Of a stretch of DNA of 64,000 bases, positions 33,556-41,086 are shown piece after piece. The notes under the pieces were generated by a model. The model made no database searches. It was given only the letters and a program-made list of their open reading frames with translations, and was not told the DNA's origin. A program made the position numbers and the translations under genes. Origin of the DNA: Mannheimia indoligenes (lineage in GTDB: Bacteria > Pseudomonadota > Gammaproteobacteria > Enterobacterales > Pasteurellaceae); the NCBI RefSeq assembly GCF_036880405.1, contig NZ_JBAJJM010000001.1:1-64000 (forward strand), in the 5' to 3' direction. Positions within the stretch are counted from its first letter, which is position 1. Each line of letters starts with the position of its first letter.

Positions 33556-33897
33556 ATGGCAGTTCAACGTAATGCTCGTCAGCGTAAAAAAATGCACTTA
33601 GGTGAATACCAAGAGTTAGGTTTTTTAATCAAATTTAGTTTTGCTGAAAACACAGGTATCGACCAAATTGATGAAACAGTTGATCGTTTCATTGATGAAG
33701 TGATCAAACCAAACGGTTTAGCGTTAGAAGCAAACGGCTACTTAAATTGGGAAGGTTTAGTTTGCTTAGAAAAATTAGGCAAATGTGATGAATCTCACCG
33801 TCAATTAGTGAAAACTTGGTTAGAAAACAACGGGTTACAAAATGTACAAGTAAGCGAGTTGTTCGATATTTGGTGGGATTACCCGGCACAAGTTTAA
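33556..33897 (+). CDS. yggL: YggL family protein (DUF469)
   Basis: A 113-residue protein with a basic N-terminus (NARQRKKMHLGEYQELGF) and a core of the DUF469 family. YggL has been reported to bind the 50S ribosomal subunit, so a role in ribosome assembly is plausible but not shown here. AGAGGAGAG is the ribosome site. It comes 31 bases after trmB, as in E. coli. Confidence 0.88.
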   Translation: MAVQRNARQRKKMHLGEYQELGFLIKFSFAENTGIDQIDETVDRFIDEVIKPNGLALEANGYLNWEGLVCLEKLGKCDESHRQLVKTWLENNGLQNVQVSELFDIWWDYPAQV

Positions 33898-33911
33898 TTG
33901 ATTTACACTGA

Positions 33912-33977
33912 TACAAGCGGTCATATTTTTCTGAAAATTTGCAAATTTTTTCGTAAAAACGACCGCTTGTTTTTTTA
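33912..33977 (+). terminator. Terminator of the fabH-trmB-yggL unit, paired uptake motifs
   Basis: ACAAGCGGTC (33913) and GACCGCTTGT (33961-33970) form the base of the hairpin, with a long A/T-rich interior, and seven T follow. Confidence 0.8.
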
Positions 33978-34003
33978 ATTTCAAGTATAAAAGAGAGAAA
34001 TAA

Positions 34004-34537
34004 ATGGAATTTTTAGCCCCTGTTATTTCGTTAGTTGTTGGCTTTTTCAATTTTGTGCTGGTACTCAGAACGTGGCTACAATTTTGTCGAGTTGATCCAC
34101 GTTTGCCTATTTCGCAAACCTTGCTCAAAATCACAGAGCCTTTGGTTGCCCCTGTTGGTAAATTAATTCCAACGGTTAAAAATATCTGCTTTCCTGCACT
34201 TTTGATTGCTGCGGCATTAGTTACTTTGCAATTTATCTTCTTTGGACTGGATTTGCCTCGTGCCGTATTAATCGGTTTATTAAGTTTAGTAAAAACCTTC
34301 GGACAAATTCTCTTTTTCACCACCTTAATTCGTGCATTGATGAGTTGGGTTACACAAGGTAACCACCCACTTGATTATACTGTTGCTCAAATTACTGAAC
34401 CGGTGTTAGGTTTTATCCGCAAACTACTTCCAAGAACAGGAATGTTAGATTTCTCGGTAATGGTATTAGGCTTTGGACTATTGCTATTAAACAGCTTGTT
34501 TTACCAAATTTTTGGTGGGCTATGGGCTGCGGCTTAA
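34004..34537 (+). CDS. yggT: YggT family integral membrane protein
   Basis: A 177-residue protein with two copies of the YggT domain, each with two hydrophobic helices (about 5-25 and 64-85; 93-115 and 148-172). The segment WLQFCRVDPRLPISQTLLKITEPLVAPVGKLIP and its second-half echo HPLDYTVAQITEPVLGFIRKLLP are typical. The family has been linked to membrane protein handling or osmotic stress but is not well defined. It is monocistronic, between two terminators. Confidence 0.88.
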   Translation: MEFLAPVISLVVGFFNFVLVLRTWLQFCRVDPRLPISQTLLKITEPLVAPVGKLIPTVKNICFPALLIAAALVTLQFIFFGLDLPRAVLIGLLSLVKTFGQILFFTTLIRALMSWVTQGNHPLDYTVAQITEPVLGFIRKLLPRTGMLDFSVMVLGFGLLLLNSLFYQIFGGLWAAA

Positions 34538-34550
34538 TTAAGCAATAGAA

Positions 34551-34593
34551 ATAAAAATCGGCTCCTTAGGTTAATTAAGGAGCCGATTTTTTA
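34551..34593. terminator. Bidirectional terminator between yggT and the ABC ATPase gene
   Basis: A 16-bp stem (aaaaatcggctcctta / taaggagccgattttt) with a short loop has runs on both strands. Confidence 0.92.
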
Positions 34594-35346
34594 TTATCCA
34601 TCAGCTCGAATTTGATGTAGGAAACGTTTTGTTCGTTCGTGTTGTGGGTTTTTAAAGAGTTGTTGTGGTGAGCCTTGTTCTACAATTTCCCCACCGTCCA
34701 TTACAACTACAATATCGGCGACATCAAGGGCGAATTTGATTTCGTGAGTAACCACTACCATCGTCCAGCCTTCGTTGGCGAGCTCTTTCATTGTATTTAA
34801 TACATCTTGTACTAATTCAGGGTCAAGGGCTGAGGTCGGTTCATCAAATAGCATTAAATCTGGCTGAATTGCTAGAGCTCTTGCAATGCCAACTCGCTGT
34901 TGCTGTCCGCCCGACAGTTGGAATGGATAGAGATCGGCTTTATCTGATAATCCCACTTTTGCAAGCAAGCGTTTTGCATTTTCTTTGGCAATTTCGACCG
35001 CTTGTTGCTGCACAAATACAGGTCCTTCCATCACATTTTCCAATGCCGTTTTGTGTGGAAAGAGGTTATAGTTTTGGAACACCATACCTGATTTACGACG
35101 GAGTGCTAAAATATCTTTTTTACTTGTTTTTGTACCAAAATCAATTATTAATGGAGCATTATCAGTAAACTCTATCGTACCTTTTTCTGGCATTTCTAAC
35201 GCATTCAAACAACGCAGAAAAGTCGTTTTACCTGAACCGGATGGTCCTAAAATAACAACGACTTGCCCTTTTTGAATGTCTAAATCAATTCCTCGTAGAA
35301 TTGTATTTTGTCCAAAGGTTTTGTGAATATTACGGATTTTTATCAT
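34594..35346 (-). CDS. Polar amino acid ABC transporter, ATP-binding protein
   Basis: A 250-residue ABC ATPase. Walker A is GPSGSGKTTFLRC, the Q loop is MVFQNYNLFPHKT, the signature is LSGGQQQRVGIARAL, and Walker B is LMLFDEPTSALD. The closest families are GlnQ/YecC-type polar amino acid importers, possibly L-cystine. It is the last gene of a three-gene unit (binding protein, permease, ATPase), 9 bases after the permease. The substrate is inferred only from family resemblance. Confidence 0.9.
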   Translation of the reverse strand: MIKIRNIHKTFGQNTILRGIDLDIQKGQVVVILGPSGSGKTTFLRCLNALEMPEKGTIEFTDNAPLIIDFGTKTSKKDILALRRKSGMVFQNYNLFPHKTALENVMEGPVFVQQQAVEIAKENAKRLLAKVGLSDKADLYPFQLSGGQQQRVGIARALAIQPDLMLFDEPTSALDPELVQDVLNTMKELANEGWTMVVVTHEIKFALDVADIVVVMDGGEIVEQGSPQQLFKNPQHERTKRFLHQIRADG

Positions 35347-35355
35347 TCTTTCCTC

Positions 35356-36072
35356 CTACTTCGCTACAAATCGGTTAAAGCGAACTTCAAGTCTTGCTTG
35401 AATTAAGAATAGTACCCAGCAGAAGCACCAGTAGATAATTGCTGCCTCAATATAAACCGGAAGGAAGTCATAAGACATATTTGCCACCTGTTGTGCAACA
35501 CGGAACATTTCAGTAACGGTTACGACAGAGGCTAGTGAGGTATCTTTGAACAATCCGATAAAGGTGTTGCTCAGCGGTGGTACTGCCACTCTAATGGCTT
35601 GTGGTGCAATGATACGGCGGAAAGTTTGCATATAAGTCATACCGATGGTATAGCCTGCTTCCCATTGTCCTTTGGGAACAGATAAAATTGAGGCACGAAT
35701 AGTTTCAGAGCCATAAGCTCCAATATTTAGAGAGAAGCCAATAATCGCTGCCGGGATAGGATCAATGAAAATACCTACCGCAGGTAATCCATAGAATACG
35801 ATACAGATCTGCACCAGCATCGGTGTGCCACGAATAATTGATATGTAACCTTTTACAAATAGCAGCAACAAGCGGTGTAGAATGCTAGTTGATGGACTAA
35901 TTCTTACTAACGCAACACTTACAGCAATCAACATACCAATAACAAAGGAGGCAATTGCCAATGGAATAGAGACTAAAAAGGCGGCTTTTACCATAGGCAA
36001 GAAGCCACTTAACACCAAATCCACTCGGGCTTGGGTCATAAAGGGAATAGAAAGTAGTAGATCGTTTAACAT
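35356..36072 (-). CDS. Polar amino acid ABC transporter, permease
   Basis: A 238-residue His/Glu/Gln/Arg/opine-family permease with about five helices. The EAA-type cytoplasmic loop is GQWEAGYTIGMTYMQTFRRIIAPQAIRVAVPPL near 135-170, and RGTPMLVQICIVFYGLP is the conserved region after helix 3. One permease gene is present, so it would form a homodimer. It follows the binding-protein gene after a partial terminator, so it should be made at a lower level. Confidence 0.9.
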   Translation of the reverse strand: MLNDLLLSIPFMTQARVDLVLSGFLPMVKAAFLVSIPLAIASFVIGMLIAVSVALVRISPSTSILHRLLLLFVKGYISIIRGTPMLVQICIVFYGLPAVGIFIDPIPAAIIGFSLNIGAYGSETIRASILSVPKGQWEAGYTIGMTYMQTFRRIIAPQAIRVAVPPLSNTFIGLFKDTSLASVVTVTEMFRVAQQVANMSYDFLPVYIEAAIIYWCFCWVLFLIQARLEVRFNRFVAK

Positions 36073-36121
36073 CTAAAAACCTAAAATCTCCCTTACTTTT
36101 GAAATAGTAGGGAGATTAAAC

Positions 36122-36155
36122 TTAAAAAAACAAAAGGGGCGAAGTCGCCCCTCAG
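36122..36155 (-). terminator. Partial terminator between binding-protein and permease genes
   Basis: On the minus strand the stem aggggcga / tcgcccct is followed by TTTGTTTTTTT. Its place inside the operon would give excess binding protein over membrane components, as is common for ABC importers. Confidence 0.8.
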
Positions 36156-36171
36156 CCAAATCCAATACGGA

Positions 36172-36945
36172 TTATTGTACACTAATATCTTTACCGAAGA
36201 ACTGTTCACCTAATTTTTTTAATGTACCATCTTCGCGTAATTGAACGATTGCTTGACTGATTTTTGCTAATGCTTCATCGTTACCTTTGTTTGCCACTAA
36301 ACCTGCTCCCACTTTTTCTTCTTTTTCCCACACGATTTTCAAGCCTGAATTCGGATTCTTTTTCAAGTAATCTAATAGTGATAAGTGGCTATTGAAGGTT
36401 GCATCAGCTCGTTTTTGCTGAATTAATAGTAAGCCTTGTGCCATACCGTCGATTGGCACGATATCCGCACCGCTTTCATGTGCTAATTCGCCATAGTTAG
36501 AGCTTAATGTTTGTGCCGTTTTTACACCTTTTACATCAGCCGGGCTTTTGATTTTGGTTTCATCTTCACGCACTAATAATGCTGCACCGTCCCAGCTGTA
36601 CGCTTCAGATTTATCAAATGTTGCACGGCGTTCCGGTGATGTTAAACCAACTTGGTTTGCCACTAAGTCAAAACGCTCACTTTTTAAACCAGCTAACATC
36701 GCGTCCCATTGTGTTTCTTTAAATTCAACTTTCACGCCGAGCTTTTCTGCTACCGCACGGGTTACTTCTACATCATAGCCTGTTAATTTACCGCTCTCAT
36801 CGTGATAGGTATAAGGTGCGTAGGTTCCCTCTGTACCAACAGTAATTGTGCCTTTGTTATTGATACGCTCAAGTAAGCTCTCTTTCGCAAATGCAGAAAC
36901 AGAAAGAGTAAGTGCTAATGCGGCAACTGATAATTTTTTCAACAT
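36172..36945 (-). CDS. Polar amino acid ABC transporter, substrate-binding protein
   Basis: A 257-residue exported protein with a signal peptide (1-20, ending SVSAFA), then a type II periplasmic binding domain. GTEGTYAPYTYHDESGKLTGYDVEVTRA at 36-63 is the SBP family 3 signature. It resembles cystine/polar amino acid binders (FliY/TcyJ type). There is no lipobox, so it is soluble in the periplasm. First gene of the three-gene importer, with a promoter probably in the 190-base gap upstream. Confidence 0.9.
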   Translation of the reverse strand: MLKKLSVAALALTLSVSAFAKESLLERINNKGTITVGTEGTYAPYTYHDESGKLTGYDVEVTRAVAEKLGVKVEFKETQWDAMLAGLKSERFDLVANQVGLTSPERRATFDKSEAYSWDGAALLVREDETKIKSPADVKGVKTAQTLSSNYGELAHESGADIVPIDGMAQGLLLIQQKRADATFNSHLSLLDYLKKNPNSGLKIVWEKEEKVGAGLVANKGNDEALAKISQAIVQLREDGTLKKLGEQFFGKDISVQ

Positions 36946-37129
36946 AATAAGTTCCTTTTAATTGGTAAAATTTAGTATTTGCAAATTTAAAGGGAAAAAT
37001 GACCGCTTGCAAATAACTAAATGGAATAAGCCATAATGAAATGGTTTTATAGTATGAATTGTTTTATTGATAATGGAACTATGAGGGAAAATAGCAAATT
37101 AAGTGGATTATTGGGAACATTTAGTTATA

Positions 37130-37167
37130 AAAAATTAGCACCTTAATTGGAATGAATTAAGGTGCTA
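37130..37167 (-). terminator. Terminator of rpmE2-rpmJ2
   Basis: A 13-bp stem (tagcaccttaatt / aattaaggtgcta) with a 5-base loop is followed, on the minus strand, by a T run. Confidence 0.9.
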
Positions 37168-37173
37168 TTCTTT

Positions 37174-37299
37174 TTAACGCTGACGAGCTTTAAATCTTGG
37201 ATTAGTTTTGCAAATTACGTACAGTTTACCTTTACGTCTTACAATTTGACAGTCAGGGTGGCGTGTTTTTGCCGATTTTAATGAATTTAAAATTTTCAT
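37174..37299 (-). CDS. rpmJ: 50S ribosomal protein L36, zinc-independent type (YkgO)
   Basis: A 41-residue basic protein, MKILNSLKSAKTRHPDCQIV and onward to a NPRFKARQR tail. It is the longer, zinc-free L36 type, lacking the CxxC...CxxxxH set of the 38-residue form. It lies 12 bases after the L31 gene, as in E. coli ykgM-ykgO. Such pairs replace the zinc-containing versions when zinc is scarce, usually under Zur. Too short for routine ORF calling. Confidence 0.95.
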   Translation of the reverse strand: MKILNSLKSAKTRHPDCQIVRRKGKLYVICKTNPRFKARQR

Positions 37300-37311
37300 T
37301 TTATGTCCTTC

Positions 37312-37584
37312 TTATTTTTTATTTGAAAGTGTTGCAGCAAAGCCTTTAAATCTATCTTTAAATTGACTTGCACGACCTTCATTATTCACTTCGCGACGTT
37401 TACCTGTGTAAACCGGGTGCGATGCCGATGAGGTATCTAAGGTATAAAGTGGGTACTCTTTACCATCTTCCCATACCATTGTTTTATTCGTCGATGCACA
37501 AGAACGGATAACCCAGCCTTGTTGTACAGAGGCATCATAAAACAGTACTTCACGATAATTTTCAGGATGAATCCCTTTTTTCAT
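37312..37584 (-). CDS. rpmE2: 50S ribosomal protein L31 type B (YkgM)
   Basis: A 90-residue type B L31: MKKGIHPENYREVLFYDASV begins the protein, and YTGKRREVNNEGRASQFKDRF near the end is typical. The four-cysteine zinc site of type A L31 is absent; only one cysteine remains. The ATG at 37584 has GGAGAAAAT upstream; a longer frame from an upstream start has no support. First gene of the rpmE2-rpmJ2 pair. Inverted copies of TTATGGAAT lie in its upstream region. Confidence 0.95.
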   Translation of the reverse strand: MKKGIHPENYREVLFYDASVQQGWVIRSCASTNKTMVWEDGKEYPLYTLDTSSASHPVYTGKRREVNNEGRASQFKDRFKGFAATLSNKK

Positions 37585-37627
37585 ATTTTCTCCAAAATTT
37601 GACAATAGGCTATTAACCATAATTATA

Positions 37628-37684
37628 TTATGGAATATATGTTATACGAAATTTAATTTTTATTCCATAACTTTTTTATGGAAT
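37628..37684 (-). promoter_or_regulatory. Repeated TTATGGAAT motifs upstream of rpmE2
   Basis: TTATGGAAT occurs at 37628-37636 and 37676-37684, and its complement ATTCCATAA at 37662-37670. The last two form a perfect 9-bp inverted repeat around CTTTT. This could be an operator for the zinc-responsive control expected of these genes, but it is not a good match to the Zur consensus I know. Confidence 0.45.
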
Positions 37685-37778
37685 TTAAAGAAAAAGCTAA
37701 TTTTTAGATCTAGATCTGATTTTCATTTTTAAAATTATGTTAATCTAACAACCATTTATTCATAAATTGTGAGGAAAT

Positions 37779-38456
37779 ATGAGCAAAAATCCTTATTTGA
37801 TTGCCCCTTCGATTTTATCGGCAGATTTAGCTAGATTGGGTGATGATGTGAAAGATGTGCTAAAGGCTGGGGCGGATTTAATTCATTTTGATGTAATGGA
37901 TAATCACTATGTGCCTAATTTAACCTTTGGACCGGCAATTTGCCAAGCATTACGAGATTATGGCATTCAATGTCCGATTGACGTGCATTTAATGGTGAAA
38001 CCTGTTGAGCGTTTAATTCCTGATTTTGCTAAGGCAGGAGCCGATTACATTACTTTCCACCCAGAGGCAACAGAACATATTGATCGTAATTTACAACTTA
38101 TTCGTGATTTAGGTTGTAAATCCGGCTTGGTATTCAATCCTGCAACGCCTTTGCACTATTTAGATTATGTGATGGATAAAGTTGATGTGATTTTATTGAT
38201 GTCGGTAAATCCGGGCTTTGGTGGGCAATCTTTTATTCCATCCACTTTAGACAAGCTACGTGAAGTTCGAAAACGCATTGATGACAGCGGTTACAACATT
38301 CATTTGGAAGTGGATGGTGGTGTAAAAATCAATAATATTGCCGAAATTGCTGCTGCCGGTGCAGATATGTTTGTAGCAGGTTCTGCGATTTTTGACCAGC
38401 CTGATTATAAAGCTGTCATCGAGCAAATGAGAACTGAATTAGCGAAAGTTCGTTAA
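37779..38456 (+). CDS. rpe: Ribulose-phosphate 3-epimerase
   Basis: A 225-residue TIM-barrel enzyme of the pentose phosphate pathway. IAPSILSADLARLGDDV starts the barrel, HFDVMDNHYVPNLTFGP contains metal-site His and Asp residues, VHLMVKP the next metal His, and VNPGFGGQSFI the phosphate loop; LEVDGGVKINN carries the second catalytic Asp. A TGTGAGGAAA ribosome site is present. Monocistronic here; its usual partner gph is not adjacent. A 12-bp palindrome AGATCTAGATCT lies at 37706-37717 in its upstream region. Confidence 0.96.
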   Translation: MSKNPYLIAPSILSADLARLGDDVKDVLKAGADLIHFDVMDNHYVPNLTFGPAICQALRDYGIQCPIDVHLMVKPVERLIPDFAKAGADYITFHPEATEHIDRNLQLIRDLGCKSGLVFNPATPLHYLDYVMDKVDVILLMSVNPGFGGQSFIPSTLDKLREVRKRIDDSGYNIHLEVDGGVKINNIAEIAAAGADMFVAGSAIFDQPDYKAVIEQMRTELAKVR

Positions 38457-38559
38457 TCAGATCCGGAAATTTGAACTATCTCTATAGATTAAAGACAAAC
38501 ATAATGATAGAATGGTAGAACAGATACAGTTTTATTCTTGTGTATTGGAATAGTCTGGT

Positions 38560-38588
38560 TTGACCTTTCTATAAAAAGGTTGTATCTA
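38560..38588 (+). promoter_or_regulatory. Likely promoter of acpP
   Basis: TTGACC and TATCTA are separated by 17 bases, about 65 bases before the acpP ATG. The -35 is strong. No other element is seen in this 196-base gap. Confidence 0.6.
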
Positions 38589-38652
38589 AAATTATTTCGA
38601 TTACACTAATTAACTCTCGCACTTATGCGATATTCACTATAGGAAAAACAAA

Positions 38653-38883
38653 ATGAGCATTGAAGAACGCGTAAAAAAAATCATTGTTGATCAACTTGGC
38701 GCGAAAGCAGAAGACGTTAAACCGGAAGCTTCTTTCATTGAAGATTTAGGTGCTGACTCTTTAGATACCGTTGAATTAGTAATGGCTTTAGAAGAAGAAT
38801 TCGATATCGAAATTCCAGATGAAGAAGCTGAAAAAATTACTACAGTTCAATCAGCAATTGATTACGTTCAAAACAATCAATAA
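38653..38883 (+). CDS. acpP: Acyl carrier protein
   Basis: A 76-residue acidic protein. S36 in GADSLDTVELV is the 4'-phosphopantetheine attachment site. It carries growing acyl chains for fatty acid, phospholipid and lipid A synthesis, and is the partner of FabH and PlsX in this window. It is monocistronic with its own promoter and terminator; fabG and fabF, usual neighbours, are not here. Confidence 0.97.
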   Translation: MSIEERVKKIIVDQLGAKAEDVKPEASFIEDLGADSLDTVELVMALEEEFDIEIPDEEAEKITTVQSAIDYVQNNQ

Positions 38884-38894
38884 TTAGGATTGAG

Positions 38895-38926
38895 ATTAGG
38901 CGACCACTGGTCGCCTAATTTTTTTA
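38895..38926. terminator. Terminator between acpP and tag
   Basis: The stem attaggcgacca / tggtcgcctaat is followed by a run of seven T for acpP. The tag stop lies just past it. Confidence 0.9.
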
Positions 38927-38929
38927 TCG

Positions 38930-39493
38930 CTATTTCGTTTTACAGATGCAATTATTCAAGTGGTCATCAACCAGTCCCATTGATTGCATAAAAGCGTAAC
39001 AAGTCGTTTCACCCACAAAAACAAATCCTCTCTTTTTTAACGCCTTAGACATAGCCTTTGAAGTTTCTGTTTTAGCCGGAATAGCTTGAAGCGTGGGAAC
39101 ATCATTAATTTGTGGTTGATGGTTCACAAATCCCCAAATAAATTCACTAAAATCTTCGTCTTTTTCCTGCATTGCAAGATAGGCTTTTGCATTTTTTATA
39201 ATGGCTTCTAATTTTGCTCTGTGGCGGATTAAACCGGCATTTTGCATTAGTTGATCGAGATCTTTTTCTGTCATCTGAGCAATTTTTACAGGATCAAACT
39301 GATGAAATGCTTGACGATAAGCTTCTCGCTTTTTCAGTACAGTAATCCACGAAAGCCCCGCTTGTTGTCCTTCGAGACAAATTTTCTCAAATAGCTTGAT
39401 GCTATTGAATTCAGGTTTTCCCCACTCTTCATCGTGATATTTCACGTAAAGTTCGCTCTCACCGCACCAATCGCAGCGTGTAGTTTTGCTCAT
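38930..39493 (-). CDS. tag: DNA-3-methyladenine glycosylase I
   Basis: A 187-residue base-excision repair enzyme that removes 3-methyladenine. CDWCGESELYVKYHDEEWG at the N-terminus and DHLNNCICK at the C-terminus hold the Cys and His zinc ligands. ICLEGQQAGLSWITVLKKRE is the family hallmark with the base-flipping helix-hairpin-helix region, and FVNHQPQ follows. The length is the same as E. coli Tag (187). It is the last gene before nlpD on this strand, with a terminator between. Confidence 0.95.
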   Translation of the reverse strand: MSKTTRCDWCGESELYVKYHDEEWGKPEFNSIKLFEKICLEGQQAGLSWITVLKKREAYRQAFHQFDPVKIAQMTEKDLDQLMQNAGLIRHRAKLEAIIKNAKAYLAMQEKDEDFSEFIWGFVNHQPQINDVPTLQAIPAKTETSKAMSKALKKRGFVFVGETTCYAFMQSMGLVDDHLNNCICKTK

Positions 39494-39512
39494 TTGTAAA
39501 ATTCCTATAAAA

Positions 39513-39553
39513 AATAACCGCTTGTTCCTAATATAAGATGAAACAAGCGGTCA
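39513..39553 (-). terminator. Terminator of nlpD, paired uptake motifs
   Basis: On the minus strand ACCGCTTGTT pairs with AACAAGCGGT around a 16-base A/T-rich loop and is followed by TTATTTTTT. Confidence 0.85.
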
Positions 39554-39574
39554 AATTACGCTAAAAGTTTACCA

Positions 39575-40852
39575 TTATTTTCTTGGTAAATAACGAGCAG
39601 GATCGACAGATTTCCCTTTGTAACGAATTTCAAAGTGAAGCTTGTTGGTGTTTGTACCGGTACTACCTAAAGTACCGATTTTCTGACCGGCTTTAACTGT
39701 ATCTTGCTCATCAACATCAATGGTATTGTTATGTGCATAAGCACTTAAGAAGTCATCGGTATGTTTGATGATAATTAAGTTACCATAACCTTGTAGGGCA
39801 TTACCTGCATATACAACTTTACCTGCTGCCGCTGCACGCACGTCTTGCCCTTTCGAGCCCGCGATATCTAAACCTTTATTGCCACCTTCTGCTGATGAGA
39901 AGCCTGAAATAACACGTCCATTGGTTGGCCATTGCCATTTAATTGATGAAGTAGGAGCTACCGTTGTATTTGAGGCAGACGATGGACTTTCAGAGGCGGT
40001 TGTCGCTCGAATAGTCGAAGTTGTACGATTTTCTACTTGGTTTGCATTACCTACAGAAGCTGTTACAGCTGATACTGTTCCTGCTGTTGCTCGAATGCCA
40101 TTATTAGAAACGGGTACTTCTGTATTACCTGTTCCCGCTTTCACCGGACCTGTAATGTTACCATCAGAAGCGTAAGTCGTACCATTTGCACCTTGTTGAT
40201 AAGTAATTTGTGGCTCAACCGGTACGGTTACTTTTTCCTCAACGGTAATAGTTTCTGTAGCTGATTTACCGGTCTTAATTTGTTGCCCTACATTTAATTG
40301 ATAAGGCTCACTCATATTGTTAAGAGCGGCGATTTCTTTTACATCTTTGCCCACAATATAAGCAATTAAAAACATCGTATCGCCTTTGCGAACCGTGTAA
40401 GTTGAACCATCATAGAAGCCTTTTTGAATTTGGTTATACATCGGAGCATTGTTAGCATCACGCGGAATCTCAAAATTCTGATCGACTTTTTTCTCTACTG
40501 TTTTTGTTTTCTTCACAATTTTAGTCGTAGTCGTCGGCTGTGGCGGTTGTTCTGTAATCACAGGATTAGTGATAACAGGCTGCGGCACAGTTGCAACCGG
40601 CTGAGGTGTAGAAACAGGCTGCGGAATAGTTTGCACCGGTGTGTTCATTGAGCTTGGCATTGGAGCTGACTGAATATCAGACTGCCAACCACCGCTTGAG
40701 TTTATTGCTCCCATATTACTATTTACAGGCTGCATTACACCCGGACTAAGCTCATTATTGCCCGAAGCATTAACCACTGGTGCAGGATTGTTCGAGGAAC
40801 AAGCAGCTAAAATAGCGGAAACTAAAGGTAAAAGTATAAATTGTTTTTTCAT
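39575..40852 (-). CDS. nlpD: Murein hydrolase activator lipoprotein NlpD
   Basis: A 425-residue lipoprotein. The lipobox (LAAC, C18) is followed by a long Pro/Gln/Thr-rich linker, a LysM domain (151-194) and a C-terminal LytM/M23 domain (about 305-425). The LytM domain is degenerate: GLDIAG replaces the first metal-binding site and KLHFEIR replaces HLHFEIR, so metal binding is lost. As in E. coli NlpD, it should activate an amidase (AmiC) during cell separation, not cut peptidoglycan itself. It is downstream of two shorter related lipoproteins; rpoS is not next to it. Confidence 0.92.
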   Translation of the reverse strand: MKKQFILLPLVSAILAACSSNNPAPVVNASGNNELSPGVMQPVNSNMGAINSSGGWQSDIQSAPMPSSMNTPVQTIPQPVSTPQPVATVPQPVITNPVITEQPPQPTTTTKIVKKTKTVEKKVDQNFEIPRDANNAPMYNQIQKGFYDGSTYTVRKGDTMFLIAYIVGKDVKEIAALNNMSEPYQLNVGQQIKTGKSATETITVEEKVTVPVEPQITYQQGANGTTYASDGNITGPVKAGTGNTEVPVSNNGIRATAGTVSAVTASVGNANQVENRTTSTIRATTASESPSSASNTTVAPTSSIKWQWPTNGRVISGFSSAEGGNKGLDIAGSKGQDVRAAAAGKVVYAGNALQGYGNLIIIKHTDDFLSAYAHNNTIDVDEQDTVKAGQKIGTLGSTGTNTNKLHFEIRYKGKSVDPARYLPRK

Positions 40853-40870
40853 TAAATGATTATCCTAAAA

Positions 40871-41074
40871 TTATTTCATTGTATCAGGCATAGACGTCGA
40901 TTTAATATCGGACGGTAAGCTGTAACTCCCTTGACTTGCTCCAGAACCGGCAACAGGCTCTAATGTGCCTGAAGGTAAGAGGTTCGGATCATCAACGTTG
41001 TCCTGTTTAGAGCTTGTTCCACAAGCGGTCAAAAATGCACAAGAAATTGCAAATGTTAAAAATGATTTTTTCAC
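40871..41074 (-). CDS. Small lipoprotein, apparently a truncated NlpD paralogue
   Basis: A 67-residue lipoprotein with lipobox LTAC (C18). The last segment, SDIKSTSMPDTMK, matches SDIQSAPMPSSMN of NlpD and ADSIQTAPMPDSMN of the next lipoprotein, after which it stops where the others continue into linker and LysM. The start is GTG. It lies 18 bases before nlpD and 12 bases after the LysM lipoprotein gene. It may be a remnant of duplication or a real short lipoprotein; the frame is clean and the lipobox is intact. Confidence 0.75.
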   Translation of the reverse strand: MKKSFLTFAISCAFLTACGTSSKQDNVDDPNLLPSGTLEPVAGSGASQGSYSLPSDIKSTSMPDTMK

Positions 41075-41086
41075 TCAATCCGCCTA

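Noticed and set aside
33835..34323. 162-residue minus-strand frame over yggL/yggT
   Set aside because: It runs antisense to yggT and through a terminator; no conserved motif.
37628..37684. Confident Zur box
   Set aside because: The motif does not match the Zur consensus well enough; only its position before rpmE2-rpmJ2 suggests zinc control.
40155..40852. NlpD as an active metalloprotease
   Set aside because: The LytM metal ligands are replaced (GLDIAG, KLHFEIR), as in other NlpD activators.
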